Positions 1-5,160 of a DNA stretch of 5,160 nt are shown one piece after another (position 1 is the first letter of the stretch; each line of letters opens with the position of its first letter). The notes below the pieces were generated by a model that saw only the letters and a list, made by a program, of their open reading frames with translations, searched no databases and was not told the DNA's origin. Source of the stretch: Elusimicrobia bacterium RIFCSPLOWO2_01_FULL_64_13 (GTDB taxonomy: Bacteria; Elusimicrobiota; Elusimicrobia; 2-02-FULL-39-32); contig MGUT01000007.1 of NCBI GenBank assembly GCA_001800095.1, forward strand, positions 10,722 through 15,881, written 5' to 3'. A program made the translations under genes and the position numbers.

Positions 1-151
1 CGCGCTCGCGGGCGCTGGAATAGATCTCCCCGCCGTCGCGGGTCTTCAGCCGGCCGATCTGCCTGGCCAGTCCGGCCCGCCGGATCAAAGCGGCGAGGAC
101 CCGGTCGTCTATCGAATCTATCTTCCTGCGGATGCCGTCCAGTTGGCTCAT
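1..151 (-). CDS. Chorismate mutase domain protein, AroQ class (N-terminal 50 residues, partial; possibly PheA)
   Basis: The first 50 codons of a gene that continues past the left edge. The visible part matches the first helix and turn of AroQ (type II) chorismate mutases, which convert chorismate to prephenate in the cytoplasm. It opens with MSQLDGIRRKIDSIDDRVL. Aligned by eye to the E. coli P-protein mutase domain, R8, R25, K36, R48 and E49 fall on the active-site residues R11, R28, K39, R51 and E52, while S45 stands where E. coli has D48. The ATG at 151-149 has a GGAG six bases upstream. Such a domain can be a stand-alone mutase or the N-terminus of a fusion to prephenate dehydratase (pheA), prephenate dehydrogenase (tyrA) or DAHP synthase. 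A pheA-type fusion is my first guess, but nothing in the window decides it. It follows ftsZ by 66 bp on the same strand with no clear terminator between, so co-transcription is possible. Confidence 0.85.
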   Translation of the reverse strand, partial: MSQLDGIRRKIDSIDDRVLAALIRRAGLARQIGRLKTRDGGEIYSSARER

Positions 152-168
152 GGATTTCTCCGTCTCAT
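148..168 (-). other. Possible six-codon leader cistron (MRRRNP) before the chorismate mutase gene
   Basis: Reading leftwards, ATG at 168-166 opens a frame of six codons (M R R R N P) ending in TGA at 150-148. That stop overlaps the chorismate mutase ATG as ATGA. An AAGGAG sequence at 184-179 lies ten bases before the leader ATG and is the strongest Shine-Dalgarno match in this gap. The arrangement would couple leader termination to mutase initiation. The peptide has no Phe, Tyr or Trp codons, so it does not look like a classical aromatic attenuator peptide. The frame is very short and may be chance. Confidence 0.25.
158..161 (-). promoter_or_regulatory. Ribosome binding site of the chorismate mutase gene
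   Basis: GGAG lies six bases before the ATG at 151-149, which supports that start. The site sits inside the possible six-codon leader reading frame at 168-148. Confidence 0.55.
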
Positions 169-178
169 AAAAATATAT

Positions 179-184
179 CTCCTT
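179..184 (-). promoter_or_regulatory. Strong Shine-Dalgarno sequence (AAGGAG) in the ftsZ-chorismate mutase gap
   Basis: AAGGAG is well placed (ten bases) for the ATG at 168-166, but lies 27 bases before the mutase ATG at 151-149. That is too far to serve the mutase start directly, so it either serves the small leader frame or is fortuitous. Confidence 0.35.
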
Positions 185-217
185 GCGCCGAAAGACAGCC
201 CGCCGGTCCGCGCGATC

Positions 218-1357
218 TTAATCGAGTTTCAACGCCCGCCGGCGCAGAAAGGCGGGTTTGCGGAGATCGTTGATGTTCGGGACCTGCTCTTCGGACAGCG
301 CGGACGCGGCTTCCTGGGGCGCGCGCAGGCGGCCGGCTTTCCTGCGGTCGAAGGCATGCATCCGCGCCGCCCCGGGGACGGCGGCTTTCTGGGCGGGGAA
401 TCCCGTCGCGATCACGGTGATGCGGATGGAATCCCCCAGGGTGTCCTCCGTGCCGAGCCCGCCGAAGACCTTGGCGTCCGGGGAGACCACCGAATAGACG
501 TGGTTCATGGCGTCGCGGACCTCATGCATGGTCACGCCGCGCTTGGGACCGCAGATGTTCACGAGAACGCCGCGGGCGCCGTCGATGGAGATGTTCTCCA
601 AAAGAGGGCTCGAGATGGCCTGTTCGGCGGCCTTGATGGCGCGGTCGGGCCCGGAACATTCGCCTATGCCCATGAGGGCCTCTCCCGAACCCTGCATCAG
701 GGCCTTAACGTTGGCGAAATCCATGTTCACTTCCTGGGGACGCGTGATCACGTCCGAGATGGCCTGGACGGCCTTCCTCAAGACGTCGTCGACGATGTGA
801 AAGCAGTCCTCCCAGGGGGTCTTTTCGTCGATCACGCCGAAAAGACGGTCGTTGGGGATGACGATGAGGGTGTCGGTGAACTGCCGCAGGTTCCGGATCC
901 CGGTCTCGGCCTGCTCGGACCTCTGGCGCCCTTCGAACTGGAACGGACGGGTGACCACCCCGACGGTGAGTATGCCCAGTTCGCGGGCGATCTTGGCGGC
1001 GATGGGCGCGGCGCCCGTGCCCGTGCCTCCGCCCATGCCGGCCGTCACGAAGACCATGTCCGATCCCTGGACGGCGTTCTGGAGTTCGGCCAGGCTTTCT
1101 TCCGCCGCGAGGCGCCCCTTTTCCGGGTCGCCTCCCGCTCCCAGGCCCTTCGTGAGCCTGGAGCCCAGCTGCAGGCGGATGGGCGCGAGGGCGGAATGGC
1201 GGAGCCATTGGGCGTCGGTATTGGCGCAGATGAACTCCACGTTCTGGAGGTCGGTCTGGATCATGCGGTTGACGGCGTTGCCTCCGCCTCCGCCCACGCC
1301 CACGACCCGCAGCAGGGCGGGCTGGTCCGTGAAATCTTCCGAGAACTTGATCTTCAC
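218..1357 (-). CDS. ftsZ: Cell division protein FtsZ (tubulin-like GTPase)
   Basis: FtsZ polymerises with GTP at midcell to form the Z ring. The 379 residues are a normal length. Visible in order: the nucleotide-binding GVGGGGGNAVNRM (20-32), NTDAQ (47-51), the tubulin signature GGGTGTGAAP (109-118), PFQFEG (138-143) with the nucleotide-contacting Glu, IPNDRL (167-172), and the T7 loop NMDFANV (211-217). A short linker of about 37 residues then leads to the C-terminal FtsA-binding peptide INDLRKPAFLRRR (362-374). The T7 loop is unusual: the family usually reads N-x-D-F-A-D-V, with both acids helping to hydrolyse GTP held by the next subunit. Here the first Asp (D213) is kept, but the second, equivalent to E. 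coli D212, is Asn (N216, codon AAC at 712-710). The start is a GTG one base after the ftsA stop, with GAGGT eight bases upstream, which points to translational coupling with ftsA. Identity is certain; normal GTPase activity is not. Confidence 0.98.
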   Translation of the reverse strand: MKIKFSEDFTDQPALLRVVGVGGGGGNAVNRMIQTDLQNVEFICANTDAQWLRHSALAPIRLQLGSRLTKGLGAGGDPEKGRLAAEESLAELQNAVQGSDMVFVTAGMGGGTGTGAAPIAAKIARELGILTVGVVTRPFQFEGRQRSEQAETGIRNLRQFTDTLIVIPNDRLFGVIDEKTPWEDCFHIVDDVLRKAVQAISDVITRPQEVNMDFANVKALMQGSGEALMGIGECSGPDRAIKAAEQAISSPLLENISIDGARGVLVNICGPKRGVTMHEVRDAMNHVYSVVSPDAKVFGGLGTEDTLGDSIRITVIATGFPAQKAAVPGAARMHAFDRRKAGRLRAPQEAASALSEEQVPNINDLRKPAFLRRRALKLD

Positions 1358-1358
1358 G

Positions 1359-2588
1359 CTACATGACCTCGTCCAGCCATTGCCGGAACTTGCGGATGAC
1401 GGACGGCGCGCCCAGGGACCCGTGGCTCTTCGACCATTCCCCGACGTGCCGGTATTTCAGGAGGCCGACGGCCGTGGCGTAGATCGGGTCGCCCAGGATC
1501 TCCGCCGGGCCCTCCACGTCGATCGGGGCGCCCAGGTGGACGTTCATGCCGAAGATCTCCTCCGCGGCGCGGTCGATGCCGGGGAGCTTTGAAGTGCCTC
1601 CCGTCAGGACGATGCCGCCGGGGATGACCTCGGCGTAGTTGGATTTCTGCAGCTCTTCGCCCAGGAGTTCGAAGATCTCCTCGATGCGGCTCTGGATGAT
1701 CTCGACCAGCGTCTTGCGGGAGACCTGGCGGAGGGTGCGGCCGTCCACGGCCAGGAATTCCAGCGACTCGTTCCCGGAGAGCAGGCTGTTCATGGCCGTC
1801 CCGTGGTTCTCCTTGAGGGCCTGCGCCGTGGTGAAGGAGGTCTTGAGGCCGTAGGAGATGTCCTTGGTGATGAGTTCGCCGCCGATCGGCAGTTCCTTGG
1901 TGTAGCGGATGCTCCCGTCGGCGTAGATGACGAGGTTCGAGGTCTGGCCGCCCAGGTCGATCAGGGCCACGCCGAGCTCTTTCTCCTCGTCGCTCACCAC
2001 GCAGTCGCCCACGGCGAAGACGCCGTTGATGATGTCGTCGCAGGTGAAACCCGACGCGTTGATGGCCTTGACGATGTTGTTCAAATGGCTGGAGGAGGCC
2101 ACGGCCACGTGCACGTCCACGGCCAGGTGCGACCCTTCCATGCCCACGGGGTCCTCCACGCCCGACTGCTTGTCGACGGAAAAATCCTGCGGGACGGTGT
2201 GGATGATCTCGCGGTCGCTGGAAAGCTGTATGGCCTTGGCGGTGGTGATCACGTTCTCCACGTCCTCGGCCGTGATCTCCTTGTCCGTGCGGGAGATGGT
2301 GATGGCCCCGCGGTGGTTGTAGGTCTCCACGTGGGAGCCGCGGATGCCGACCAGGAGGTTCTGGATGGTCTCCTTGGACTGCGTCTCGGCCTCCTCGGCC
2401 GCCCGGGCGATGGCGAGCTTGGATTCCGATATGTTCACCACCACACCGCCTTTCAATCCCCGGCAGGGGGCCCGGCCCGCCCCAAGCACCTTCAGGCCCC
2501 CGGTGTTCAAATTGCGCTTGCCGATCACGATCACGGCCTGGGAACTGCCGATGTCGAGTCCCGCGATCACGTTTCCGTTTCTGGACAT
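1359..2588 (-). CDS. ftsA: Cell division protein FtsA (actin-like membrane anchor of FtsZ)
   Basis: FtsA is an actin-family ATP-binding protein that attaches FtsZ to the inner face of the cytoplasmic membrane and recruits later division proteins. The 409 residues are close to the usual length. Phosphate-1 motif GLDIGSSQAVIVIG is at 10-23, the FtsA-specific 1C/SHS2 region falls at about 85-165, phosphate-2 is IDLGGQTSN (210-218), and the adenosine motif GGIVLTGGTSKLPGI is at 324-338. The end, SVIRKFRQWLDEVM (396-409), is a basic amphipathic helix with aromatic and aliphatic residues, as expected of the membrane-targeting sequence. Phosphate-2 departs from the common D-I-G-G-G-T-T-D, with Gln for the third Gly and Asn for the last Asp. 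The ATG start has AGAGGT ten bases upstream. ftsQ ends 33 bp upstream, and ftsZ begins one base after the TAG stop. Confidence 0.98.
   Translation of the reverse strand: MSRNGNVIAGLDIGSSQAVIVIGKRNLNTGGLKVLGAGRAPCRGLKGGVVVNISESKLAIARAAEEAETQSKETIQNLLVGIRGSHVETYNHRGAITISRTDKEITAEDVENVITTAKAIQLSSDREIIHTVPQDFSVDKQSGVEDPVGMEGSHLAVDVHVAVASSSHLNNIVKAINASGFTCDDIINGVFAVGDCVVSDEEKELGVALIDLGGQTSNLVIYADGSIRYTKELPIGGELITKDISYGLKTSFTTAQALKENHGTAMNSLLSGNESLEFLAVDGRTLRQVSRKTLVEIIQSRIEEIFELLGEELQKSNYAEVIPGGIVLTGGTSKLPGIDRAAEEIFGMNVHLGAPIDVEGPAEILGDPIYATAVGLLKYRHVGEWSKSHGSLGAPSVIRKFRQWLDEVM
1366..1370 (-). promoter_or_regulatory. Ribosome binding site of ftsZ, inside the end of ftsA
   Basis: GAGGT lies eight bases before the ftsZ GTG at 1357-1355 and within the last codons of ftsA. 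It supports the GTG start, which has no competing ATG in frame nearby. Confidence 0.6.
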
Positions 2589-2598
2589 GGATCTTTTG

Positions 2599-2604
2599 AC
2601 CTCT
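2599..2604 (-). promoter_or_regulatory. Ribosome binding site of ftsA
   Basis: AGAGGT in the 33-bp ftsQ-ftsA gap lies ten bases before the ftsA ATG at 2588-2586, slightly longer than ideal spacing. Nothing else recognisable lies in this gap. Confidence 0.5.
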
Positions 2605-2621
2605 CTATGGTTCCGCCTGGA

Positions 2622-3479
2622 TCACTGGACGGCGGCCGCGGGCTTGACGATCACCCGGCCCGCGACCCTCGGGCCGCCGGCGTCCCCGCCCTCTTCCGGC
2701 ACGCCCCGGAGATTGATGGTCTCGGCGCGGATGGATTTGGATTCCAGGTCCTTCATCACGTCCGCCAGGCGCGAGGCCTTCGCCGGGAAAAGCTCCGGGT
2801 CGGCCGGGCCCCAAACGATCCGCACCGGGGGCGGGCCGGCCGGCCCGTTCAGGAAAAGGACCAGGTCGCCGTATTCATCCACGCGCGCGGCTTGTATCCC
2901 GGGCCGGGCCGGGCCCGGACCGGACCCCGCGGAATGCTCTGACCACATCTTAAGGAATTTCAGGCCAAGATGCAAGGCGTCCTCGGACGCGGCCTCAAGA
3001 CGCGGCAGGGCCGAAGCGGCCGCGCCGGAATATTCGGAAAGAGGGAAAACGGCCGCGTCCTCGTCCGCTCCCCGGCCGCTGTGCCGCCCGGTGAGCGCCG
3101 CGAGCGGTCTTCGAAGCTCGTACCGCGCCTTGATCCCGTCCGGATAGGACCGTTCCAGTGTCACCCGGCGGAGCTCCGGATATTTTTCCATGAGCTCGGA
3201 TTCGACGCGGTCCGTCCGGACCTTGAGGATGGAGGCGCCCTTCATGGACGCCATGTCCCCCTCTATTCTTTTCGCGATGGCCCCCTCGGGCTCGACGGCG
3301 ACATTCCTGATCGAAAAAAAGTCCGAGCGGAAGGCGAACCGGTGGGCGTAGTATCCGGCGGCACCCACGGCGGTCAGGGCCAGGGCCGCTTTCACGGCCG
3401 CGGCCGCCCTGCCGAGCCGCCGGCGCCATGCCTGGCGGCGGACCTTGTCGCGCAGCGTCACCCTCTGCCGGCGCCTCAT
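2622..3479 (-). CDS. ftsQ: Cell division protein FtsQ (POTRA-domain divisome protein)
   Basis: FtsQ (DivIB family) is a single-pass membrane protein that links FtsB/FtsL and other late proteins to the divisome. The 285 residues show a very basic cytoplasmic N-terminus (1-24, rich in Arg), one membrane helix at about 26-47, then a POTRA domain at about 54-127 beginning FFSIRNVAVE, with YPELRRVTLERSYPDGIKARY at its end. The remainder (128-285) is the less conserved beta domain, including VDEYGDLVLFLNG (200-212) and FPAKASRLADVMKDLE (231-246), typical of the family. Residues 131-195 are rich in Gly, Ala, Pro and Ser and poorly conserved. Assignment rests on topology, the POTRA pattern and position between ddl and ftsA. 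The ATG overlaps the ddl stop as ATGA and has no clear Shine-Dalgarno sequence, so initiation probably depends on coupling to ddl. Confidence 0.93.
   Translation of the reverse strand: MRRRQRVTLRDKVRRQAWRRRLGRAAAAVKAALALTAVGAAGYYAHRFAFRSDFFSIRNVAVEPEGAIAKRIEGDMASMKGASILKVRTDRVESELMEKYPELRRVTLERSYPDGIKARYELRRPLAALTGRHSGRGADEDAAVFPLSEYSGAAASALPRLEAASEDALHLGLKFLKMWSEHSAGSGPGPARPGIQAARVDEYGDLVLFLNGPAGPPPVRIVWGPADPELFPAKASRLADVMKDLESKSIRAETINLRGVPEEGGDAGGPRVAGRVIVKPAAAVQ
2832..2847. repeat. Perfect 16-base GC palindrome within ftsQ
   Basis: CGGGCCGGCCGGCCCG is its own reverse complement and lies inside the ftsQ coding frame, in codons for a Gly/Pro-rich stretch (about residues 211-216). It could fold in the mRNA, but may simply reflect base composition and Gly/Pro/Ala codons. 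Confidence 0.5.
2898..2925. repeat. GGGCC/CCGGG-type short tandem tract within ftsQ
   Basis: A tract of repeated CCGGG units running into the palindrome CCGGGCCCGG (2909-2918), then CCGGA repeats. It encodes the Gly-Pro-Ala-Arg stretch around FtsQ residues 186-194. It looks like a slippage-prone insertion in the variable beta domain. Confidence 0.45.
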
Positions 3480-4402
3480 CCCGGCGGCAGGGAGCCCGCG
3501 ATGATATCGAGAAGCATCTTCTCGAACGGGATGCCCGCGGCCCTGGCCGCCTCCGGAAAAAGGGACGTGGCCGTCATCCCGGGGATGGAGTTCAGCTCCA
3601 GGATCCAGGGCCGGCCTGCGCGGTCGACGATGAAATCCGCCCGCGAGAACGCCCGGCAGCCCAGCGCCCGGTGCGCGGCCAGGGCGGCTTCCCGGACCGC
3701 CGCCGCCGCGGGAGCGCCGATCCGCGCCGGGATGATGTGGCTCGACATGCCGGGAACGTATTTGGAGCGGAAATCGTAGAAGCGGCCCTTGGGGATGATC
3801 TCGATCAGCGGAAGCACCCGGTCTCCCAGGATGGGAGCCGTGACCTCCGTCCCCCGCACGTATTCCTCGACCAGCGCCGAGCCGGATACGCGCAGGGCCG
3901 ACTTCAGGGCGGACCGCGCCGTCCTGGGGCCGGCGGCGATGCCCACTCCCAGAGCGGAACCGCCGTCCACGGGCTTCACCACGACGGGATATTTCAGCCG
4001 GATCTTTCCGTCCGGCCGGTCCAGCACCTGCGACCTCGCCGTGAGGATGCCGGCCGAGCGGAATATCTCCTTGGACAGGGCCTTGTTCATGGCCAGGGCG
4101 CTGGCCAGGACGCCGGACCCGGAATAGGGGATGCCCATGGCCTGGCAGAGTCCCTGGACCGTGCCGTCCTCGCCGAAGCGGCCGTGCAGGGCGATGAAGG
4201 CGAAACCGATCTTTTCATCCTTCAGCCGTTGGGGAAGGAGCGAGTCCGCCTCCAGCCCCGCGGCCCGCAGGCCCAGGCGCCTCAATCCGTTGAGAACGGC
4301 CTTCCCCGTGAGCCGGGAGATGCCGCTCTCGCCGGAGCGGCCGCCGCTGATCACTCCTATCCGCCGCCGTCCCAGCCCGGGAGGGACGCCTTTCACGGCC
4401 AT
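3476..4402 (-). CDS. ddl: D-alanine--D-alanine ligase (Ddl)
   Basis: An ATP-grasp enzyme that joins two D-Ala to give the dipeptide which MurF adds to the peptidoglycan precursor. Length is 308 residues from this ATG, typical of DdlB-type enzymes. Visible: N-terminal GGRSGESGIS (20-29) with E25 at the DdlB E15 position; ALHGRFGEDGTVQG (71-84); GSGVLASALAMNK (95-107); VVKPVDGGSALGVG (141-154) with ATP-binding K143 and S149; KYVPG with Y215, completing the Glu-Ser-Tyr triad; SRADF (253-257) with R254 and D256; and LELNSIPGMT (268-277) with metal-binding E269 and N271. The N-terminal motif lacks the usual E-R/H-E-V-S wording. A GTG at 4396-4394 may be the true start (306 residues): AGGA lies eight bases before it, and it overlaps the murB stop as GTGA. 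The annotated ATG has AGG only three bases away. The gene overlaps ftsQ by 4 bp at its end. Confidence 0.96.
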   Translation of the reverse strand: MAVKGVPPGLGRRRIGVISGGRSGESGISRLTGKAVLNGLRRLGLRAAGLEADSLLPQRLKDEKIGFAFIALHGRFGEDGTVQGLCQAMGIPYSGSGVLASALAMNKALSKEIFRSAGILTARSQVLDRPDGKIRLKYPVVVKPVDGGSALGVGIAAGPRTARSALKSALRVSGSALVEEYVRGTEVTAPILGDRVLPLIEIIPKGRFYDFRSKYVPGMSSHIIPARIGAPAAAAVREAALAAHRALGCRAFSRADFIVDRAGRPWILELNSIPGMTATSLFPEAARAAGIPFEKMLLDIIAGSLPPG

Positions 4403-5160
4403 TTTCCTATCATCTTGATCTCGGTTTCCAGCAGCACCCCGGACATTTTCTGAACGGCCTCCTGGATCGCGGAGATCAGCGCGCGCACGTCCGCGGCCGT
4501 GGCCCCTCCGGCGTTCACGATGAAATTGGCGTGCTTGGCCGACACTTCCGCCCCGCCCACCCTCCTTCCCTTGAATCCGGCCCGCTCGATCAGCCGGGCG
4601 GCGAAATCCCCCTTCGGGTTCTTGAATATGGACCCGACGTTCTGGCTGCCCACCGGCTGGGTCTTGAGGCGCTGTTCAAGCAGTTTCTGAATGGTCCGGG
4701 TGATGTCGTCCCTGTCCTTGGGCCGGAGTTCGAGGGTGGCGAAGCAGATGACCCTTCCTTCGAGGGAGGACCGGCGGTAGCCGAACTCGAGGTCCTTGGG
4801 CCGCAAAAGCTCAAGGTTTCCTTGAAGGTCGAGGACCTCGACCGTCTTGACGACGTCCCCGATCTCGAGCTCGCGGGTCCCGGCGTTCATCACGAGCGCC
4901 CCGCCCACGGTGCCGGGGACGCCCACCAGGGGTTCGACGCCGCCCAGTCCCCGGTCCGAGCAAAGCTTCACGAGGTTGGGAAGGAAGACGCCCGCCCCGG
5001 CCCGGAGCTGGCCGCCTTCGAAAGAGACGCTCTCGAACTCGCCGCGGAGCCGGATCACCAGTCCCGGGATCCCCTTGTCGCTGACGAGCAGGTTCGAGCC
5101 CCAGCCGATGAATTGGCAGGGGACGCCGTTTTCGCGCGCCGCCTTCAAGAGGGCGCGGAG
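4393..5160 (-). CDS. murB: UDP-N-acetylenolpyruvoylglucosamine reductase MurB (5' end missing)
   Basis: MurB is the cytoplasmic FAD enzyme that uses NADPH to reduce UDP-GlcNAc-enolpyruvate to UDP-MurNAc, the second committed step of peptidoglycan synthesis. The last 255 residues are present. The frame stays open to the right edge, so about 50-60 N-terminal residues are outside; an in-frame TTG at 5148 is not a believable start because homology begins upstream of it. In window numbering: FAD-binding GWGSNLLVSD (19-28), GVPGTVGGALVMNAG (80-94), YRRSSL (128-133), the catalytic-Ser motif GSIFKNP (176-182), HANFIVNAGGATAADV (210-225), and LETEIKMIG (244-252) with the C-terminal catalytic Glu. The spacing lacks the extra segment of type I (E. 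coli) enzymes, so this looks like type II. Its TGA overlaps the start of ddl. Confidence 0.97.
   Translation of the reverse strand, partial: LRALLKAARENGVPCQFIGWGSNLLVSDKGIPGLVIRLRGEFESVSFEGGQLRAGAGVFLPNLVKLCSDRGLGGVEPLVGVPGTVGGALVMNAGTRELEIGDVVKTVEVLDLQGNLELLRPKDLEFGYRRSSLEGRVICFATLELRPKDRDDITRTIQKLLEQRLKTQPVGSQNVGSIFKNPKGDFAARLIERAGFKGRRVGGAEVSAKHANFIVNAGGATAADVRALISAIQEAVQKMSGVLLETEIKMIGKWP
4405..4408 (-). promoter_or_regulatory. Ribosome binding site deciding the ddl start
   Basis: AGGA at 4408-4405 is too close to the ATG at 4402-4400 but eight bases from the GTG at 4396-4394, so it favours the GTG as the ddl start. Confidence 0.45.

Noticed and set aside
172..177. TATATT as a -10 promoter box before the chorismate mutase gene
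   Set aside because: No acceptable -35 match lies at 16-18 bases upstream, and the start point would fall almost on the start codons. The AT-rich patch is more simply the leader of the translation start.
185..217. Rho-independent terminator after ftsZ
   Set aside because: Only a four-base GCGC stem with a loop of about 21 bases can be drawn, and no T-run follows the stem directly.
143..1366. Long plus-strand open frame opposite ftsZ (about 407 codons)
   Set aside because: It lies exactly antisense to a strongly conserved ftsZ, its translation has no recognisable domain, and long antisense frames are expected in GC-rich coding DNA.
1803..2942. Long plus-strand open frame opposite ftsA and ftsQ
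   Set aside because: Its His/Asp/Gly/Val-rich translation is what the antisense frame of GC-rich genes typically gives; it crosses two real genes and has no family signal.
3428..4453. Long plus-strand open frame opposite ddl
   Set aside because: Antisense shadow spanning gene boundaries, with an Arg/Gly/Pro-rich translation and no motif.
5146..5148. TTG as the start of murB
   Set aside because: The frame is open to the window edge, and MurB proteins have about 50-60 further residues before the GSNLLV motif, so this is an internal Leu codon.
1..5160. CRISPR array, transposon, tRNA/rRNA or defence system
   Set aside because: Coding genes fill almost the whole window, and I saw no direct-repeat array, inverted terminal repeats or RNA gene pattern. 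The longest gap is 66 bp.

Overview
The window is a GC-rich bacterial segment carrying the distal part of a division and cell wall (dcw) cluster. All genes lie on the minus strand and are read from right to left: murB (5' end cut by the window) - ddl - ftsQ - ftsA - ftsZ. After a 66-bp gap comes the first 50 codons of a gene that opens with an AroQ-class chorismate mutase domain and runs off the left edge. The five dcw genes are packed like one transcription unit. murB and ddl overlap by 4 or 10 bp depending on the ddl start, ddl and ftsQ overlap by 4 bp (ATGA), ftsQ and ftsA are 33 bp apart, and ftsA and ftsZ are separated by a single base. I see no convincing internal promoter or terminator.

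The genes act in two linked steps of growth. MurB completes UDP-N-acetylmuramate and Ddl makes the D-Ala-D-Ala dipeptide, both cytoplasmic precursors of peptidoglycan. FtsQ, FtsA and FtsZ are divisome proteins: FtsZ forms the GTP-dependent ring, FtsA ties it to the membrane, and FtsQ spans the membrane with a periplasmic POTRA domain. The gene at the left edge belongs to aromatic amino acid synthesis and is probably pheA-like, but only its mutase start is visible.

Organism: the murB-ddl-ftsQ-ftsA-ftsZ order and a typical FtsA/FtsQ pair suggest a diderm bacterium with high GC content. The proteins do not look like a familiar proteobacterial genus, and an uncultured phylum such as Elusimicrobiota or Omnitrophota is possible. 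That placement is a weak inference. The window is essentially housekeeping DNA: I found no mobile element, CRISPR array, RNA gene or defence system.

The points most worth a second look are: an Asn in place of the second catalytic Asp in the FtsZ T7 synergy loop; a possible six-codon leader cistron with its own strong ribosome binding site, coupled to the chorismate mutase gene; a better-supported GTG start for ddl; and a variant phosphate-2 motif in FtsA.
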